Assembly (NCBI RefSeq): GCF_006539165.1
Contig: NZ_BJMM01000018.1
Location: 62,001 to 126,000 of the forward strand
Direction: 5' to 3'
Length of the DNA: 64,000 nucleotides
DNA from: Streptomyces cacaoi
GTDB taxonomy: Bacteria; Actinomycetota; Actinomycetes; Streptomycetales; Streptomycetaceae
The notes under the pieces were generated by a model, which saw nothing but the letters and a program-made list of their open reading frames with translations, did not search any database and was not told the DNA's origin. Each line of letters begins with the position of its first letter. Position 1 is the first letter of the stretch. Of the stretch, positions 43,335-51,576 are shown piece by piece. The translations under genes and the position numbers were made by a program.

Positions 43335-43982
43335 GGTGCCGGCCTCTGCCAGGAGGCGGTCCACCTCGTCCGCCTCGATCCGCAGCGCACGGCCCACGGC
43401 GGCCAGCACCTCCCGCTCGGCCGCGCAGTACGCCGCGTCCGCCAGCGCCACCCGTGCACCCTGGAGCAGCAGGCTCTCGCGCCCGGACACCGCCAGATGC
43501 GGGGCGAGCGGCGCCAGGGCCTCGTGCAGCTCGATCTCCAGCGGGATGCGGCCCTGCTCCTCGGAGGTGAGCGCGGCCACCATCGTCACGAGCTCCTCCT
43601 GGGTGCAGGCCGGGAACCCGGCGGCGCGCACCGCCTCGACGGCGGCCTCCCGCACCGCGCGCGACTCGGTGCCGCCCGCGGCCAGCACCGCCAGCACCAC
43701 GCTGTGCGCGGCTTCCCGCAGCATGGCCGTCAGCCGCGTCGTCGTCGGCTGGTCGAGCACCTCGGCAGCGAAGTGCGCACGGCAGCCGACGCATTCGACG
43801 ATGGGGCCGGCCGCGCCGCGCGGCAGCAGCGGCAGCCCGAGCAGGACGAACCGGCGTCGTCCGGCGCGCCTGCGGTAGCGGCGGTCGCCGCCGCAGTCCG
43901 GGCAGAAGAAGTCGCCGTCGTCGAGGGTGCGCCAGCTCGTGCGGACCCCTGCGAGGCGTACTCGGACGGGTCGTTGGCGCAT
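43326..43982 (-). CDS. TerB-like protein with N-terminal zinc ribbon
   Basis: 218 aa, ATG at 43982 with GGGAGGTG upstream. Residues ~25-70 hold two Cys pairs (FFCPDCGGDRRYR and VECVGCRAHF) that look like a zinc ribbon; the rest is an all-helical TerB domain (REAAHSVVLAVLAAGGTESRAVREAAVEAVRAAGF; EIELHEALAPLAPHLA; ALADAAYCAAEREVLAAVGRALRIEADEVDRLLAEAG) as in tellurite-resistance TerB/DjlA proteins. No other ter gene is near. The coding 3' end overlaps a tandem repeat. Function unknown. Confidence 0.8.
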   Translation of the reverse strand: MRQRPVRVRLAGVRTSWRTLDDGDFFCPDCGGDRRYRRRAGRRRFVLLGLPLLPRGAAGPIVECVGCRAHFAAEVLDQPTTTRLTAMLREAAHSVVLAVLAAGGTESRAVREAAVEAVRAAGFPACTQEELVTMVAALTSEEQGRIPLEIELHEALAPLAPHLAVSGRESLLLQGARVALADAAYCAAEREVLAAVGRALRIEADEVDRLLAEAGTVS

Positions 43983-44158
43983 GACCTCGCACCTCCCTGG
44001 GATTCGGCTCCATCGCCGAAAGGGTCACCGAACGGCTGCCGGAGGTGACCGGGCCGGTTCGGGGGGCTCGTCGGACTCGCCCGGCACACGCGCAGTCACG
44101 GCTCGCGCGCCGGGAGTTGCTCGTCGGTACTGGAATCGGTACGGGAAGAGGTGACGTG
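43983..44158. other. divergent spacer between TerB-like and SUKH genes
   Basis: Presumably holds both promoters. A ribosome-site-like GGAAGAGGTGACGTG precedes an ATG at 44159 that would extend the SUKH protein by 41 residues. Confidence 0.35.
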
Positions 44159-44281
44159 ATGTTAACCACAGTGCCCCCGTGCCGTCAGCACCCCGTGCGC
44201 GCCCGACCGGGCCCGTCCGGCCCCGCCGAACGGCCGTTCCCCGGCCGTGCGTTGTCGGTGGGGGGCCGTAGGGTGCGGCGC

Positions 44282-45154
44282 ATGACGGGACTCGACCGGC
44301 TGCTCGCCCTGGTGCCCCCGCCCGCCTCCCCCGTCGGCGCCGACGCCGACTGGAGCCGTACGGAGCGGCAGCTAGGCCTCGCGCTGCCCACCGACTTCAC
44401 CCGGACGGTACGGCGCTACGGCGACGGCGTCTTCTGCGACGACCTGTACATGTACTCGCCGCACCACATGGCCGAGATCAACCTGGGGCTGCTGGCCGGC
44501 TGGAGCGATATGCGCGAGCAGTGGCCCGAGGAGGTGCCGTATCCGCTGCATCCCGAGCCCGGCGGGCTGGTGGTCTGGGGCGGCGACTCCGCCGGGGGCG
44601 CCCTGTGCTGGATCACCGAGGGCGAGCCAGACGACTGGGAGACCGTCCACTGGCAGCAGCGCGACGGGGAGTTCACCCCCGCCGGCTGCGGGGCGCCGGA
44701 GCTGCTGGCCCGGCTGCTGGAGCGCCGGGTGGCGGAGGCCGCCGAGAACTGCGAGGAGTTCGACGGCCCCTGGTTCACGCCCCTGCGTGAGCGGGTGCAC
44801 GTCTGTCTGCGGCTCACCGAGGGCCCGCTGCCCTACGCGGAGCGGCTGCGCCTCCTGCGCGAGCGGCTGGCCCCGGTGCAGCTGCGCGGCGGCTGGGCGA
44901 ACCCGGACGGCGCCCGCCAGGACCACTTCGCCGCCACGCCCTCGCTGTGGGAGATCACCTACGAGACGGCCTACGGCCATCAGATACGGATCACCTATCC
45001 GCCCGCCGAGGAGGAGCGGGTGCGTACCGAACTGCTCGCCGCCGTGGGCGCGATGGGCTGCTCCGTCGAATCCGGGCTCTCCCTGGACCGGGCCACGGAG
45101 TGGCCGGAGTTCGCCGGCGGCGGGAGCGGAACGGGCACGGCCGCGAAGGGCTGA
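44282..45154 (+). CDS. SMI1/KNR4 (SUKH) family protein
   Basis: 290 aa from the ATG at 44282. SUKH core: ERQLGLALPTDFTRTVRRYGDGVFCDDLYMYSPHH, then PGGLVVWGGDSAGGALCWITEGEPDDWETVHW, as in SMI1/KNR4 proteins, many of which are immunity proteins to contact-dependent toxins. A second domain (residues ~165-290) has no recognised family. An in-frame ATG at 44159 with a better ribosome site would add a Pro/Arg-rich N-terminus starting MLTTV, containing a TTA codon. Isolated gene; no toxin gene is adjacent. Confidence 0.8.
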   Translation: MTGLDRLLALVPPPASPVGADADWSRTERQLGLALPTDFTRTVRRYGDGVFCDDLYMYSPHHMAEINLGLLAGWSDMREQWPEEVPYPLHPEPGGLVVWGGDSAGGALCWITEGEPDDWETVHWQQRDGEFTPAGCGAPELLARLLERRVAEAAENCEEFDGPWFTPLRERVHVCLRLTEGPLPYAERLRLLRERLAPVQLRGGWANPDGARQDHFAATPSLWEITYETAYGHQIRITYPPAEEERVRTELLAAVGAMGCSVESGLSLDRATEWPEFAGGGSGTGTAAKG

Positions 45155-45166
45155 GCGGCCGCGGGT

Positions 45167-45195
45167 CCGCCGCCCGGGCCGGGCCCGGGCGGCGG
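45167..45195. terminator. bidirectional terminator between SUKH gene and leuA
   Basis: CCGCCGCCCGGGCC mirrored by GGCCCGGGCGGCGG: 14-bp perfect arms with a 1-nt centre, so the hairpin would have a slightly shorter stem. It lies 12 bp past the SUKH stop and 7 bp before the leuA stop. Confidence 0.75.
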
Positions 45196-45202
45196 GTGGT
45201 GC

Positions 45203-46990
45203 TCAGCGCGCGGCGCGGTTGACGGCCGAGACGACGGCCTTCATCGAGGCCCGCACGATGTTGGCGTCGACGCCGACGCCCCACAGCACCTTGTCGTCGA
45301 TCGCGCACTCGACGTAGGCGGCGGCCTGGGCGCCCTCGCCCTCGCTCATCGTGTGCTCCACGTAGTCCAGCACCCGCACGTCGGTGCCGATGCCGCGCAG
45401 CGCGTCGACGAACGCGGCCAGCGGGCCGTTCGCGGTGCCCTTGAGCACCGTGGGCTCGCCGTCGACGACGGCCTCGACGGTCAGTTCGTCGGCGCCGTCG
45501 CTGGTCGTGGACGTCTGGGCGCCGCGCAGCGCCACCCGGCCCCAGTGGGCGCCCTCGACCGGCAGGTACTCGTCCTGGAAGACGGACCAGATGTCGGCGG
45601 GCGTGACCTCGCCGCCCTCGGCGTCGGTCTTCTCCTGGATGATCCGGGAGAACTCCACCTGCATCCGGCGCGGCAGGTCCAGGCTGTGCTCGCCCTTGAG
45701 CACATAGGCGATACCGCCCTTGCCGGACTGCGAGTTGACGCGGATGACCGCCTCGTAGGAGCGGCCGACGTCCTTCGGGTCGATCGGCAGGTACGGGACC
45801 GTCCACTCCATCCGGTCCACCGTGCTGCCCTGCTCGGCCGCCCGGACCTCCATGGCCTCGAAGCCCTTCTTGATGGCGTCCTGGTGGGAGCCGGAGAAGG
45901 CGGTGTAGACGAGGTCGCCCGCGTAGGGGTGGCGCGGGTGCACCTCCATCTGGTTGCAGTACTCGTAGGTGCGGCGGACCTCGTCGATCTGCGAGAAGTC
46001 GATCATCGGGTCCACGCCCTGGCTGAACAGATTCATGCCCAGCGTGACCAGGTCGACGTTGCCGGTGCGCTCGCCCTGGCCGAACAGGCAGCCCTCGACG
46101 CGGTCGGCGCCGGCCATCACCGCCAGCTCGGCGGCGGCGACCGCGGTACCGCGGTCGTTGTGCGGGTGTACGGACAGGCACACGTGCTCGCGGCGGGACA
46201 GATGGCGGCCCATCCACTCGAACCGGTCGGCGTGCGTGCTCGGCGTCGAACGCTCCACCGTGGCGGGCAGATTGAGGATGATCTCGCGGCCCTCCTCGGG
46301 CTGCCAGACGTCCATGACGCCCTCGCAGACCTCCAGCGCGAAGTCCAGCTCGGTGTCGGTGAAGATCTCCGGGCTGTACTGGTAGCCGAACTGCGTCCGG
46401 TCGTCCAGCAGCTTCTCGGCGTACTCCAGCACCATGCGGGTGCCGTCCACCGCGATCTGCTTGACCTGGTCACGGGTACCGCGGAAGACCACCTCGCGGA
46501 AGACCGGAGCGGTGGCGTTGTACAGGTGCACGGTGGCGCGGCGCGCGCCCTTGAGGGACTCGACGGTCCGCTCGATCAGTTCCTCGCGGGCCTGGGTGAG
46601 GACGGAGATCGTCACGTCCTCGGGGATCGCGTCCTCCTCGATGATGGAGCGCACGAAGCCGAAGTCCGTCTGCCCCGAGGAGGGGAACCCGACCTCGATC
46701 TCCTTGTAGCCCATGCGTACGAGCAGGTCGAACATCTCCCGCTTGCGGGCGGGGGACATCGGGTCGATCAGCGCCTGGTTGCCGTCGCGCAGATCGGTGG
46801 ACAGCCAGCGCGGCGCCTTGGTGATCCGGTTGCCCGGCCAGGTGCGGTCCGGCAGATCCACGGCCTCGTAGCCGCGGTACTTGTGCACCGGCATACCGGA
46901 GGGACGCTGCCGGACGGTGGCGGCGGTGATCGGGGTGGACCGGCCCAGCCGGGCGGGGTCGGTCGCGGCGGAAGAAGCGGAGGACGTCAT
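45203..46990 (-). CDS. leuA: 2-isopropylmalate synthase
   Basis: 595 aa from the ATG at 46990 (AGGAGCT 8 bp upstream); the frame is open further but that region is leader. LeuA type 2 features: PDRTWPGNRITKAPRWLSTDLRDGNQALIDPM, EVGFPSSGQTDF, HLYNATAPVF, HPHNDRGTAVAAAELAVMAGADRVEGCLFGQGERTGN with metal His, and a C-terminal regulatory domain (EGAQAAAYVECAIDDKVLWGVGVD). It condenses acetyl-CoA and 2-oxoisovalerate, the first committed step of leucine synthesis. A leucine-rich leader peptide upstream points to attenuation. Confidence 0.97.
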   Translation of the reverse strand: MTSSASSAATDPARLGRSTPITAATVRQRPSGMPVHKYRGYEAVDLPDRTWPGNRITKAPRWLSTDLRDGNQALIDPMSPARKREMFDLLVRMGYKEIEVGFPSSGQTDFGFVRSIIEEDAIPEDVTISVLTQAREELIERTVESLKGARRATVHLYNATAPVFREVVFRGTRDQVKQIAVDGTRMVLEYAEKLLDDRTQFGYQYSPEIFTDTELDFALEVCEGVMDVWQPEEGREIILNLPATVERSTPSTHADRFEWMGRHLSRREHVCLSVHPHNDRGTAVAAAELAVMAGADRVEGCLFGQGERTGNVDLVTLGMNLFSQGVDPMIDFSQIDEVRRTYEYCNQMEVHPRHPYAGDLVYTAFSGSHQDAIKKGFEAMEVRAAEQGSTVDRMEWTVPYLPIDPKDVGRSYEAVIRVNSQSGKGGIAYVLKGEHSLDLPRRMQVEFSRIIQEKTDAEGGEVTPADIWSVFQDEYLPVEGAHWGRVALRGAQTSTTSDGADELTVEAVVDGEPTVLKGTANGPLAAFVDALRGIGTDVRVLDYVEHTMSEGEGAQAAAYVECAIDDKVLWGVGVDANIVRASMKAVVSAVNRAAR

Positions 46991-47145
46991 GTCGCGCAGA
47001 GCTCCTGTGACGGATCGCACGGCTCGCACGGAGGCGGTGAGGTGATGAGGCTCACGGGCGACGTCCGGGCGAGCGGAAGGCGAAAGGGCTTGGTGACCGA
47101 CCGGGAACAGCACCGAACTCCGCGGGGAGGGGGTCGGCCTTACGG
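46991..47145. other. leuA leader RNA region downstream of leader peptide
   Basis: Contains a candidate stem GACCGACC (47095-47102) with GGTCGGCC (47132-47139; one G-U pair) that starts soon after the leader stop and could be the attenuator or anti-attenuator. Nothing else clear. Confidence 0.45.
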
Positions 47146-47193
47146 CTACAGGCCCTCGCCGCGGCAGCTAAGAAGAAGCAGCCCGAAACGCAT
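47146..47193 (-). CDS. leuL: leuA leader peptide, 15 aa
   Basis: ATG (47193) to TAG: MRFGLLLLSCRGEGL. Four consecutive Leu codons, three of them the rare CTT, and a final Leu, 156 bp upstream of leuA on the same strand. Such Leu runs are the hallmark of transcription or translation attenuation: when Leu-tRNA is scarce, the ribosome stalls there and allows leuA expression. Leucine attenuators have been predicted for actinobacterial leuA before. Its tiny size means it is missed by normal gene callers. Confidence 0.8.
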   Translation of the reverse strand: MRFGLLLLSCRGEGL

Positions 47194-47435
47194 GATGCCC
47201 GCAGCATAACCGAGCCCCCCGCCCCCACCACCCCCCGTATCACTATGCGAAACCCCACATTTCCACCCGGCCCCTCGCCACCCAAGCTTGGGCAGTCTGC
47301 GCCGGGGGCGCCCCCTGCTCGAAGAGCTCGGGGGAGGGCAAGCGCAGCCCCCCGCCGGGGCGAGGCGGCCACGCACCCGCACCGCCCACCCGGCAGGACC
47401 GCCCCCGGCGAGGCCGCACCCCCGTGCCAGGCCCC
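47194..47435. other. leuA promoter region
   Basis: About 240 bp between the acid phosphatase stop and the leuA leader. Beyond the hairpin block at 47281-47334 there is a C-rich tract and AT-rich bases near 47227-47260 (GTATCACTATGCGAAACCCC) that may hold the leuA promoter. No gene seen. Confidence 0.4.
47281..47334. repeat. compact palindrome/hairpin block (possible dispersed element)
   Basis: Within 54 bp: the perfect 12-bp palindrome CCCAAGCTTGGG (47281-47292), GGGGGCGCCCCC (47304-47315), and a hairpin CCCCC-T-GCTC-GAA-GAGC-TC-GGGGG (47311-47334). The last could terminate the acid phosphatase transcript. The cluster resembles extragenic repeat elements and may occur elsewhere in the genome. 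Confidence 0.5.
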
Positions 47436-48266
47436 TCAGGGCAGGTAATACATGGGATTGGGCAGCTTCACCCTCCGCCCGGCATACCCGCCCTTCAGAT
47501 CGCTGTACTGATCCCCGAAGTTGGCCAGGATCCGATACCCCTGCTCCTCGATGTGCTTCCGCGTCCCGGACTTGAACTCGACGGTGTTGCAGTCGTTCCC
47601 GCACTCCAGATAGGGCGGCGGGTTCTTCTCGTCCTTGAGGTAGAAGTGCGCCTTGTCGACCGGCACCCGGTACCCCGCCTTCTTGAGGTTCCGCACGCTC
47701 CAGTCCCGCTGGTACTCCTTGCGCCCGGTGACGAAGAAGACGGTGACGCCCTTCTTGTGCGCCCAGTTGACGAGCCGGGTCATACCGAAGACCGGGTCCA
47801 TGTCGGTGGTGCGCAGGTACTCGTCCTGTGCCTTCTGGTCGAAGTCGTAGCCGATGCGCAGCTCGAAGTTGTAGGTGAGCAGCGTCGTGTCGTCCACGTC
47901 GAGGACGATGGCGGGCTTCTTCTTGTTCTTGTGCCCGCCCTTGCCGTGCCGCTTCAGATCGCGGGCGAGAGCGTCCTGTGCGTCGGAGGCGATGGACCGC
48001 ACCTGCTTCGCGTAGTTGCTGCGCGGGGAGGCGTAGTGCTCGCCGTCGGCGGTCTCGATGTCCCCGTAGTACGCCTCGATCCGCTCCTTGACCTGGTCGA
48101 GGTTGGGGATCTCCCGGTCGCTGCCGGGAACGGAGCGTTCGGCCGTCGCCTGCCCGGCGCCGAACAGCGCGGTACCGGCGAGCGCGGCGGTGACGGTGAC
48201 GGCGGCGAGCCGGCTGCGGCGGCTGGAGGCTCGGGCGAGCAGGGACTTCACGGCACGGCGGGGCAT
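47436..48266 (-). CDS. secreted HAD-family acid phosphatase
   Basis: 276 aa, ATG at 48266 with GAGGAG upstream. Signal peptide: basic start RRAVKSLLARASSRRSRLA then AAVTVTAALAGTALFGAGQATA. HAD class IIIB motifs: AIVLDVDDTTLLTYNFEL (nucleophile Asp in DVDDT), VFFVTGRKEYQRDWSVRNLKKAGY, FYLKDEKN and ILANFGDQYSDLKGGY. Likely an extracellular phosphomonoesterase; two Cys in YLECGNDCNTVEF may form a disulfide. No PHO box was identified by eye. The gene is single. Confidence 0.9.
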   Translation of the reverse strand: MPRRAVKSLLARASSRRSRLAAVTVTAALAGTALFGAGQATAERSVPGSDREIPNLDQVKERIEAYYGDIETADGEHYASPRSNYAKQVRSIASDAQDALARDLKRHGKGGHKNKKKPAIVLDVDDTTLLTYNFELRIGYDFDQKAQDEYLRTTDMDPVFGMTRLVNWAHKKGVTVFFVTGRKEYQRDWSVRNLKKAGYRVPVDKAHFYLKDEKNPPPYLECGNDCNTVEFKSGTRKHIEEQGYRILANFGDQYSDLKGGYAGRRVKLPNPMYYLP

Positions 48267-48631
48267 ACGTCTCCTCGCTGATCGGTGGCGGGCAGGCCGG
48301 ACGCCGGCGCCGCACGCGGGGGCAGGAAGATGCGATCGGCCGGAACGTAGCAGTCGGCGAGGACGGCCATCTACGCGCGGAGACCCAACAGTTCGTAAAA
48401 CGTGCGAGTGAGCCTGACAGCCCTCCCCCTCCCCCCAGGTCCCCGACCCCTCCCGGACCGCCCGGACGGGCACCGGGCACGCCCCGCCGACCCCGAGCAC
48501 ACCCCGGACGGGACCGCCCTGCACGACCCTTGACCCCCTCGAATTCACCTACCTAACCTCCGTACGTATACATAAATCTGCTGGACATCGCCGGAGCAGT
48601 CGCCGGGCCGGACCAGGGCGGGAGCCGCAGC
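48267..48631. other. 365-bp divergent intergenic region
   Basis: Between the acid phosphatase and the dehydratase gene. An AT-rich patch (GTACGTATACATAAATC, 48562-48578) with a GTACGTATAC core could be a promoter or operator of the dehydratase. No gene or known RNA element seen. Confidence 0.4.
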
Positions 48632-49933
48632 ATGAGCACGTCCGCGAAGGATCTGACCATCACCGACGTCCGCCTCACTCCCGTCCTCGTGGCGGATCCC
48701 CCGCTGCTCAACACGCAGGGCGTGCACCAGCCGTACACGCCACGGCTGATCATCGAGATCGAGACGGCGGGCGGCGCCACCGGCGTCGGCGAGACCTACG
48801 GCGACACCCGCTATCTGGAGCTGGCCCGGCCGCTGGCCGAGGCGCTGCCCGGGCACCGGGTCAGCGATCTGAACGCGCTGGACGCCCGCGCCCGCCAACT
48901 GCCCGTGGCGGCTGAGCGGGTGGCGGACGGGGTCGACGCGGGCGGGCTGCGCGGCACCCAGAACGCCGAGAAGCTGCGGCTGTCGGTGCTGTCCGGCTTC
49001 GAGGTCGCCTCGCTGGACGCGCTCGGCCGCTTGGCCGGGCTGCCCGTGCACGCCCTGCTCGGCGGCCGGATACGCGACCGGGTCGAGTACAGCGCCTACT
49101 TGTTCTACCGCTGGGCCGGGCACCCGGACGGCGCCGGAGAGGCCGACGACTGGGGCGAGGCGCTCGACCCGCCCGGCATCGTCGCGCAGGCACGCCGGTT
49201 CGCCGCCGACCACGGGTTCTCCTCGTTCAAGCTCAAGGGCGGTGTGCAGCCGCCGGACCGCGAGGTCGCCGCGGTCCGCGCCCTCGCCGACGCCTTCCCC
49301 GGCCGGCCGCTGCGGCTGGACCCCAACGGCGCCTGGACGGTGGCGACTTCGCTGGAGGTCGCGCGCGAGGTGGGCGACGTCCTGGAGTACTTGGAGGACC
49401 CGACGAGCGGCACCGCCGGCATGGCCGAGGTCGCCGCCGCTGCCGGTCTCCCGCTGGCGACCAACATGTGCGTGACGACCTGCGCCGAACTGCCCGAGGC
49501 CGTCCGGCTCGACGCCGTACAGGTGCTGCTGAGCGACCACCACTACTGGGGCGGGCTGCGCGCCACCCGTGAACTCGCCACGCTGTGCCGGACGTTCGGC
49601 ATCGGCCTGTCCATGCACTCCAACACCCACCTGGGCATCAGCCTGGCCGCCATGACACACGTCGCGGCCACCGTCCCGGATCTGCACCACGCCTGCGACA
49701 CCCACTACCCCTGGCAGAGCGAGGACGTGCTCACCGCCCGGATCCCGTTCCACGAGGGGCGGGTCCGCGTCCCCGACGGGCCCGGGCTCGGCGTCGAGCT
49801 GGACCGGGAGCGGCTGCGCGCCCTGCACGAGCGCTGGCGCACCGCGGATCCGGCCCTGCGCGACCGGGACGACGCGGCGGGCATGCGGGCCGCGGACCCG
49901 TCCTGGACGCCGCCGCGCGTGCCGCGGTGGTGA
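48632..49933 (+). CDS. enolase-superfamily sugar-acid dehydratase (glucarate dehydratase-like)
   Basis: 433 aa, ATG at 48632. Enolase-superfamily pattern: TDVRLTPVLVADPPLLNTQGVHQPYTPRLIIEIET, GVGETYGDTRYLE, base Lys in FSSFKLKGGV, metal ligands Asp in LRLDPNGAW, Glu in YLEDPTSG and Asn in ATNMCVTT, and catalytic His in SMHSNTHLGIS. This arrangement is that of glucarate/galactarate dehydratases (GudD-like), which form 5-keto-4-deoxy-glucarate. It stands in front of the GH4/PfkB pair, suggesting a carbohydrate-use cluster; the exact sugar acid is uncertain. Confidence 0.87.
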   Translation: MSTSAKDLTITDVRLTPVLVADPPLLNTQGVHQPYTPRLIIEIETAGGATGVGETYGDTRYLELARPLAEALPGHRVSDLNALDARARQLPVAAERVADGVDAGGLRGTQNAEKLRLSVLSGFEVASLDALGRLAGLPVHALLGGRIRDRVEYSAYLFYRWAGHPDGAGEADDWGEALDPPGIVAQARRFAADHGFSSFKLKGGVQPPDREVAAVRALADAFPGRPLRLDPNGAWTVATSLEVAREVGDVLEYLEDPTSGTAGMAEVAAAAGLPLATNMCVTTCAELPEAVRLDAVQVLLSDHHYWGGLRATRELATLCRTFGIGLSMHSNTHLGISLAAMTHVAATVPDLHHACDTHYPWQSEDVLTARIPFHEGRVRVPDGPGLGVELDRERLRALHERWRTADPALRDRDDAAGMRAADPSWTPPRVPRW

Positions 49934-50102
49934 GGCGCCGCCGCGCCCGCCGGGTGGCGCGTGCGGAAGGCACGGCGTGCACAAGGCGCCGCGCGCGGGC
50001 CTCGTCCGGGCGTTCCGGGCGCGCGAGGCCGCCCGGGTGCACGCCCGGCGCCGGGCACCGCGCGCACCACGGGGGCGCACGGCGCCGGCGCCGACCGGCC
50101 GC

Positions 50103-51431
50103 TCAGGCCCCGGCCCGCTCCAGGACGCGTTCGGCGACCGCCGGGGAGTCCACGAGCGGGTGCAGGCCCAGGGCCCGCAGGGCGGCCCGGCGCGAGCCGC
50201 TCACGGCGGCGTCCACGGCCGCCTGTTCGACGGCCTTCAGCTGGAGCATCAGCCCGAGTTCGGCCGGGCCCGGCTGGGCGACGGGCAGCGGACGCGGGCC
50301 CGAGCCGTCCACCTCGCAGACCGTCTCGACGATCGCGTCGCCGGGCAGCGCCGCGACGGTGCCCCGGCCCGGGACGTTGAGCACCAGCCGGGTGCGCTCA
50401 CCGCGTGCGATGGCCCGCATCAGCGCGAGCGCCACCTGGTCGTAGCCGCCGCCGTCGAGGTCGCAGCTCTCCCGCTGCCAACCACCGGTCGCCTCGCGGC
50501 TCTCGGCCATGTACGTCTCCTCGCGCTCGCGGCGCGTGCGCTCCCACAGCGCGTACGCCTCGCCCGCGTCCCGGCCGGCCGCCGCGCCGAAGAAGCCGCC
50601 CTGCTGCCGGTCGAGGAACTCGCCCCGGGTCTCGTCGGCCTGCCGCACGGCGGCGAGCGTCTCGCGCCGGAAGTAGTAGTAGTGCAGATACTCGTTGGGC
50701 AGCACACCGAGCGCGCGCAGCCAGGTGGCGCCGAAGAGCTTGCCCTCCTCGAAGGAGGTGAGCGCCTCGGTGTCGGCCAGCAGCCCGGGCAGCAGTTCCT
50801 CCCCGCCGGGCCCGCGCAACGAGCTGAGCCAGCCCAGGTGGTTGAGCCCGGTGTAGTCGAAGCGGACGGTGTCCGGGTCGGCGCCCGCGGCCCGCGCGGC
50901 CCGCCGCACCAGCCCGACGGGCGAGTCGCAGATCCCGATGACCCGCTCCCCCAGCACCCGGGCCATGGCCTCGGTGACGATGCCCGCGGGATTGGTGAAG
51001 TTGATGACCCACGCCTCGGGCGCGACCGCGCGTACCCGCTCGGCGATGTGCAGCGCGACGGGCACCGTCCGCAGCGCGTACAGCACGCCTCCGGCGCCCA
51101 CCGTCTCCTGCCCCAGCAGGCCCTCGCCGAGCGGGATCCGCTCGTCCCGGACGCGGCCCGCCGTACCGCCCACCCGGATCGCGGAGAAGACGAAGTCCGC
51201 GCCGCGCAGCGCGTCGTCCAGCCCGTCGGCGATCCGCACGGCGGGCGCGCCGGGCACGCCCTCGGCCTGTGCGGCCAGCACCGAGGCGACGACCCGCAGT
51301 CGCTCGGGATCCGTGTCGTACAGCACGAGTTCGGTGCAGCGGCCCGGGCTGCCGAGCCGTGCCTCGGCGAGCAGCGCGCGGTGGACCAGGGGGACGCGGA
51401 ACCCGCCCCCGCCGAGAATCGTCAGCCTCAT
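50103..51431 (-). CDS. GH4 family glycosidase (6-phospho-beta-glucosidase-like)
   Basis: 442 aa from the ATG at 51431. NAD-binding start LTILGGGGFRVPLVHRALL, SAIRVGGTAGRVRDERIPLGEGLLGQETVG, WVINFTNPAGIVTEA and GICDSPVGLVRR (metal/NAD region), LNHLGWLSSL and NEYLHYYYFR. GH4 enzymes use NAD and Mn2+ to cleave glycosides, often 6-phosphorylated ones. No PTS genes are nearby, so whether the substrate is phosphorylated is unclear. It is divergent from the PfkB kinase. Confidence 0.9.
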   Translation of the reverse strand: MRLTILGGGGFRVPLVHRALLAEARLGSPGRCTELVLYDTDPERLRVVASVLAAQAEGVPGAPAVRIADGLDDALRGADFVFSAIRVGGTAGRVRDERIPLGEGLLGQETVGAGGVLYALRTVPVALHIAERVRAVAPEAWVINFTNPAGIVTEAMARVLGERVIGICDSPVGLVRRAARAAGADPDTVRFDYTGLNHLGWLSSLRGPGGEELLPGLLADTEALTSFEEGKLFGATWLRALGVLPNEYLHYYYFRRETLAAVRQADETRGEFLDRQQGGFFGAAAGRDAGEAYALWERTRREREETYMAESREATGGWQRESCDLDGGGYDQVALALMRAIARGERTRLVLNVPGRGTVAALPGDAIVETVCEVDGSGPRPLPVAQPGPAELGLMLQLKAVEQAAVDAAVSGSRRAALRALGLHPLVDSPAVAERVLERAGA

Positions 51432-51576
51432 GAGCCGGAACGTACCGCAGAAGGCGACGGGCACGCCCGGGGTCACCGGCTATGGTCGGGGTCACCGGCG
51501 CCGCACCGGCCGGGGCCCCGCCGCGACCGGCCGGCGAGCGGCCCGGCTGCGGCAACGGAGCGATGCGGAAGGCACG

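Noticed and set aside
42702..44048. Open frame through the minisatellite giving a repetitive 448-residue peptide
   Set aside because: The unit length alternates between 26 and 27 bp, so the peptide pattern is not kept in frame, and the frame runs antisense to the TerB-like gene.
44282..45154. A polymorphic toxin locus around the SUKH gene
   Set aside because: No toxin, secretion-signal or repeat-rich carrier gene adjoins it, so only the SUKH family membership is claimed.
47052..47372. 106-aa frame (MLRASC... type) overlapping the leuA leader
   Set aside because: It overlaps the Leu-rich 15-aa leader in another frame, lacks domain features and runs through the likely attenuator.
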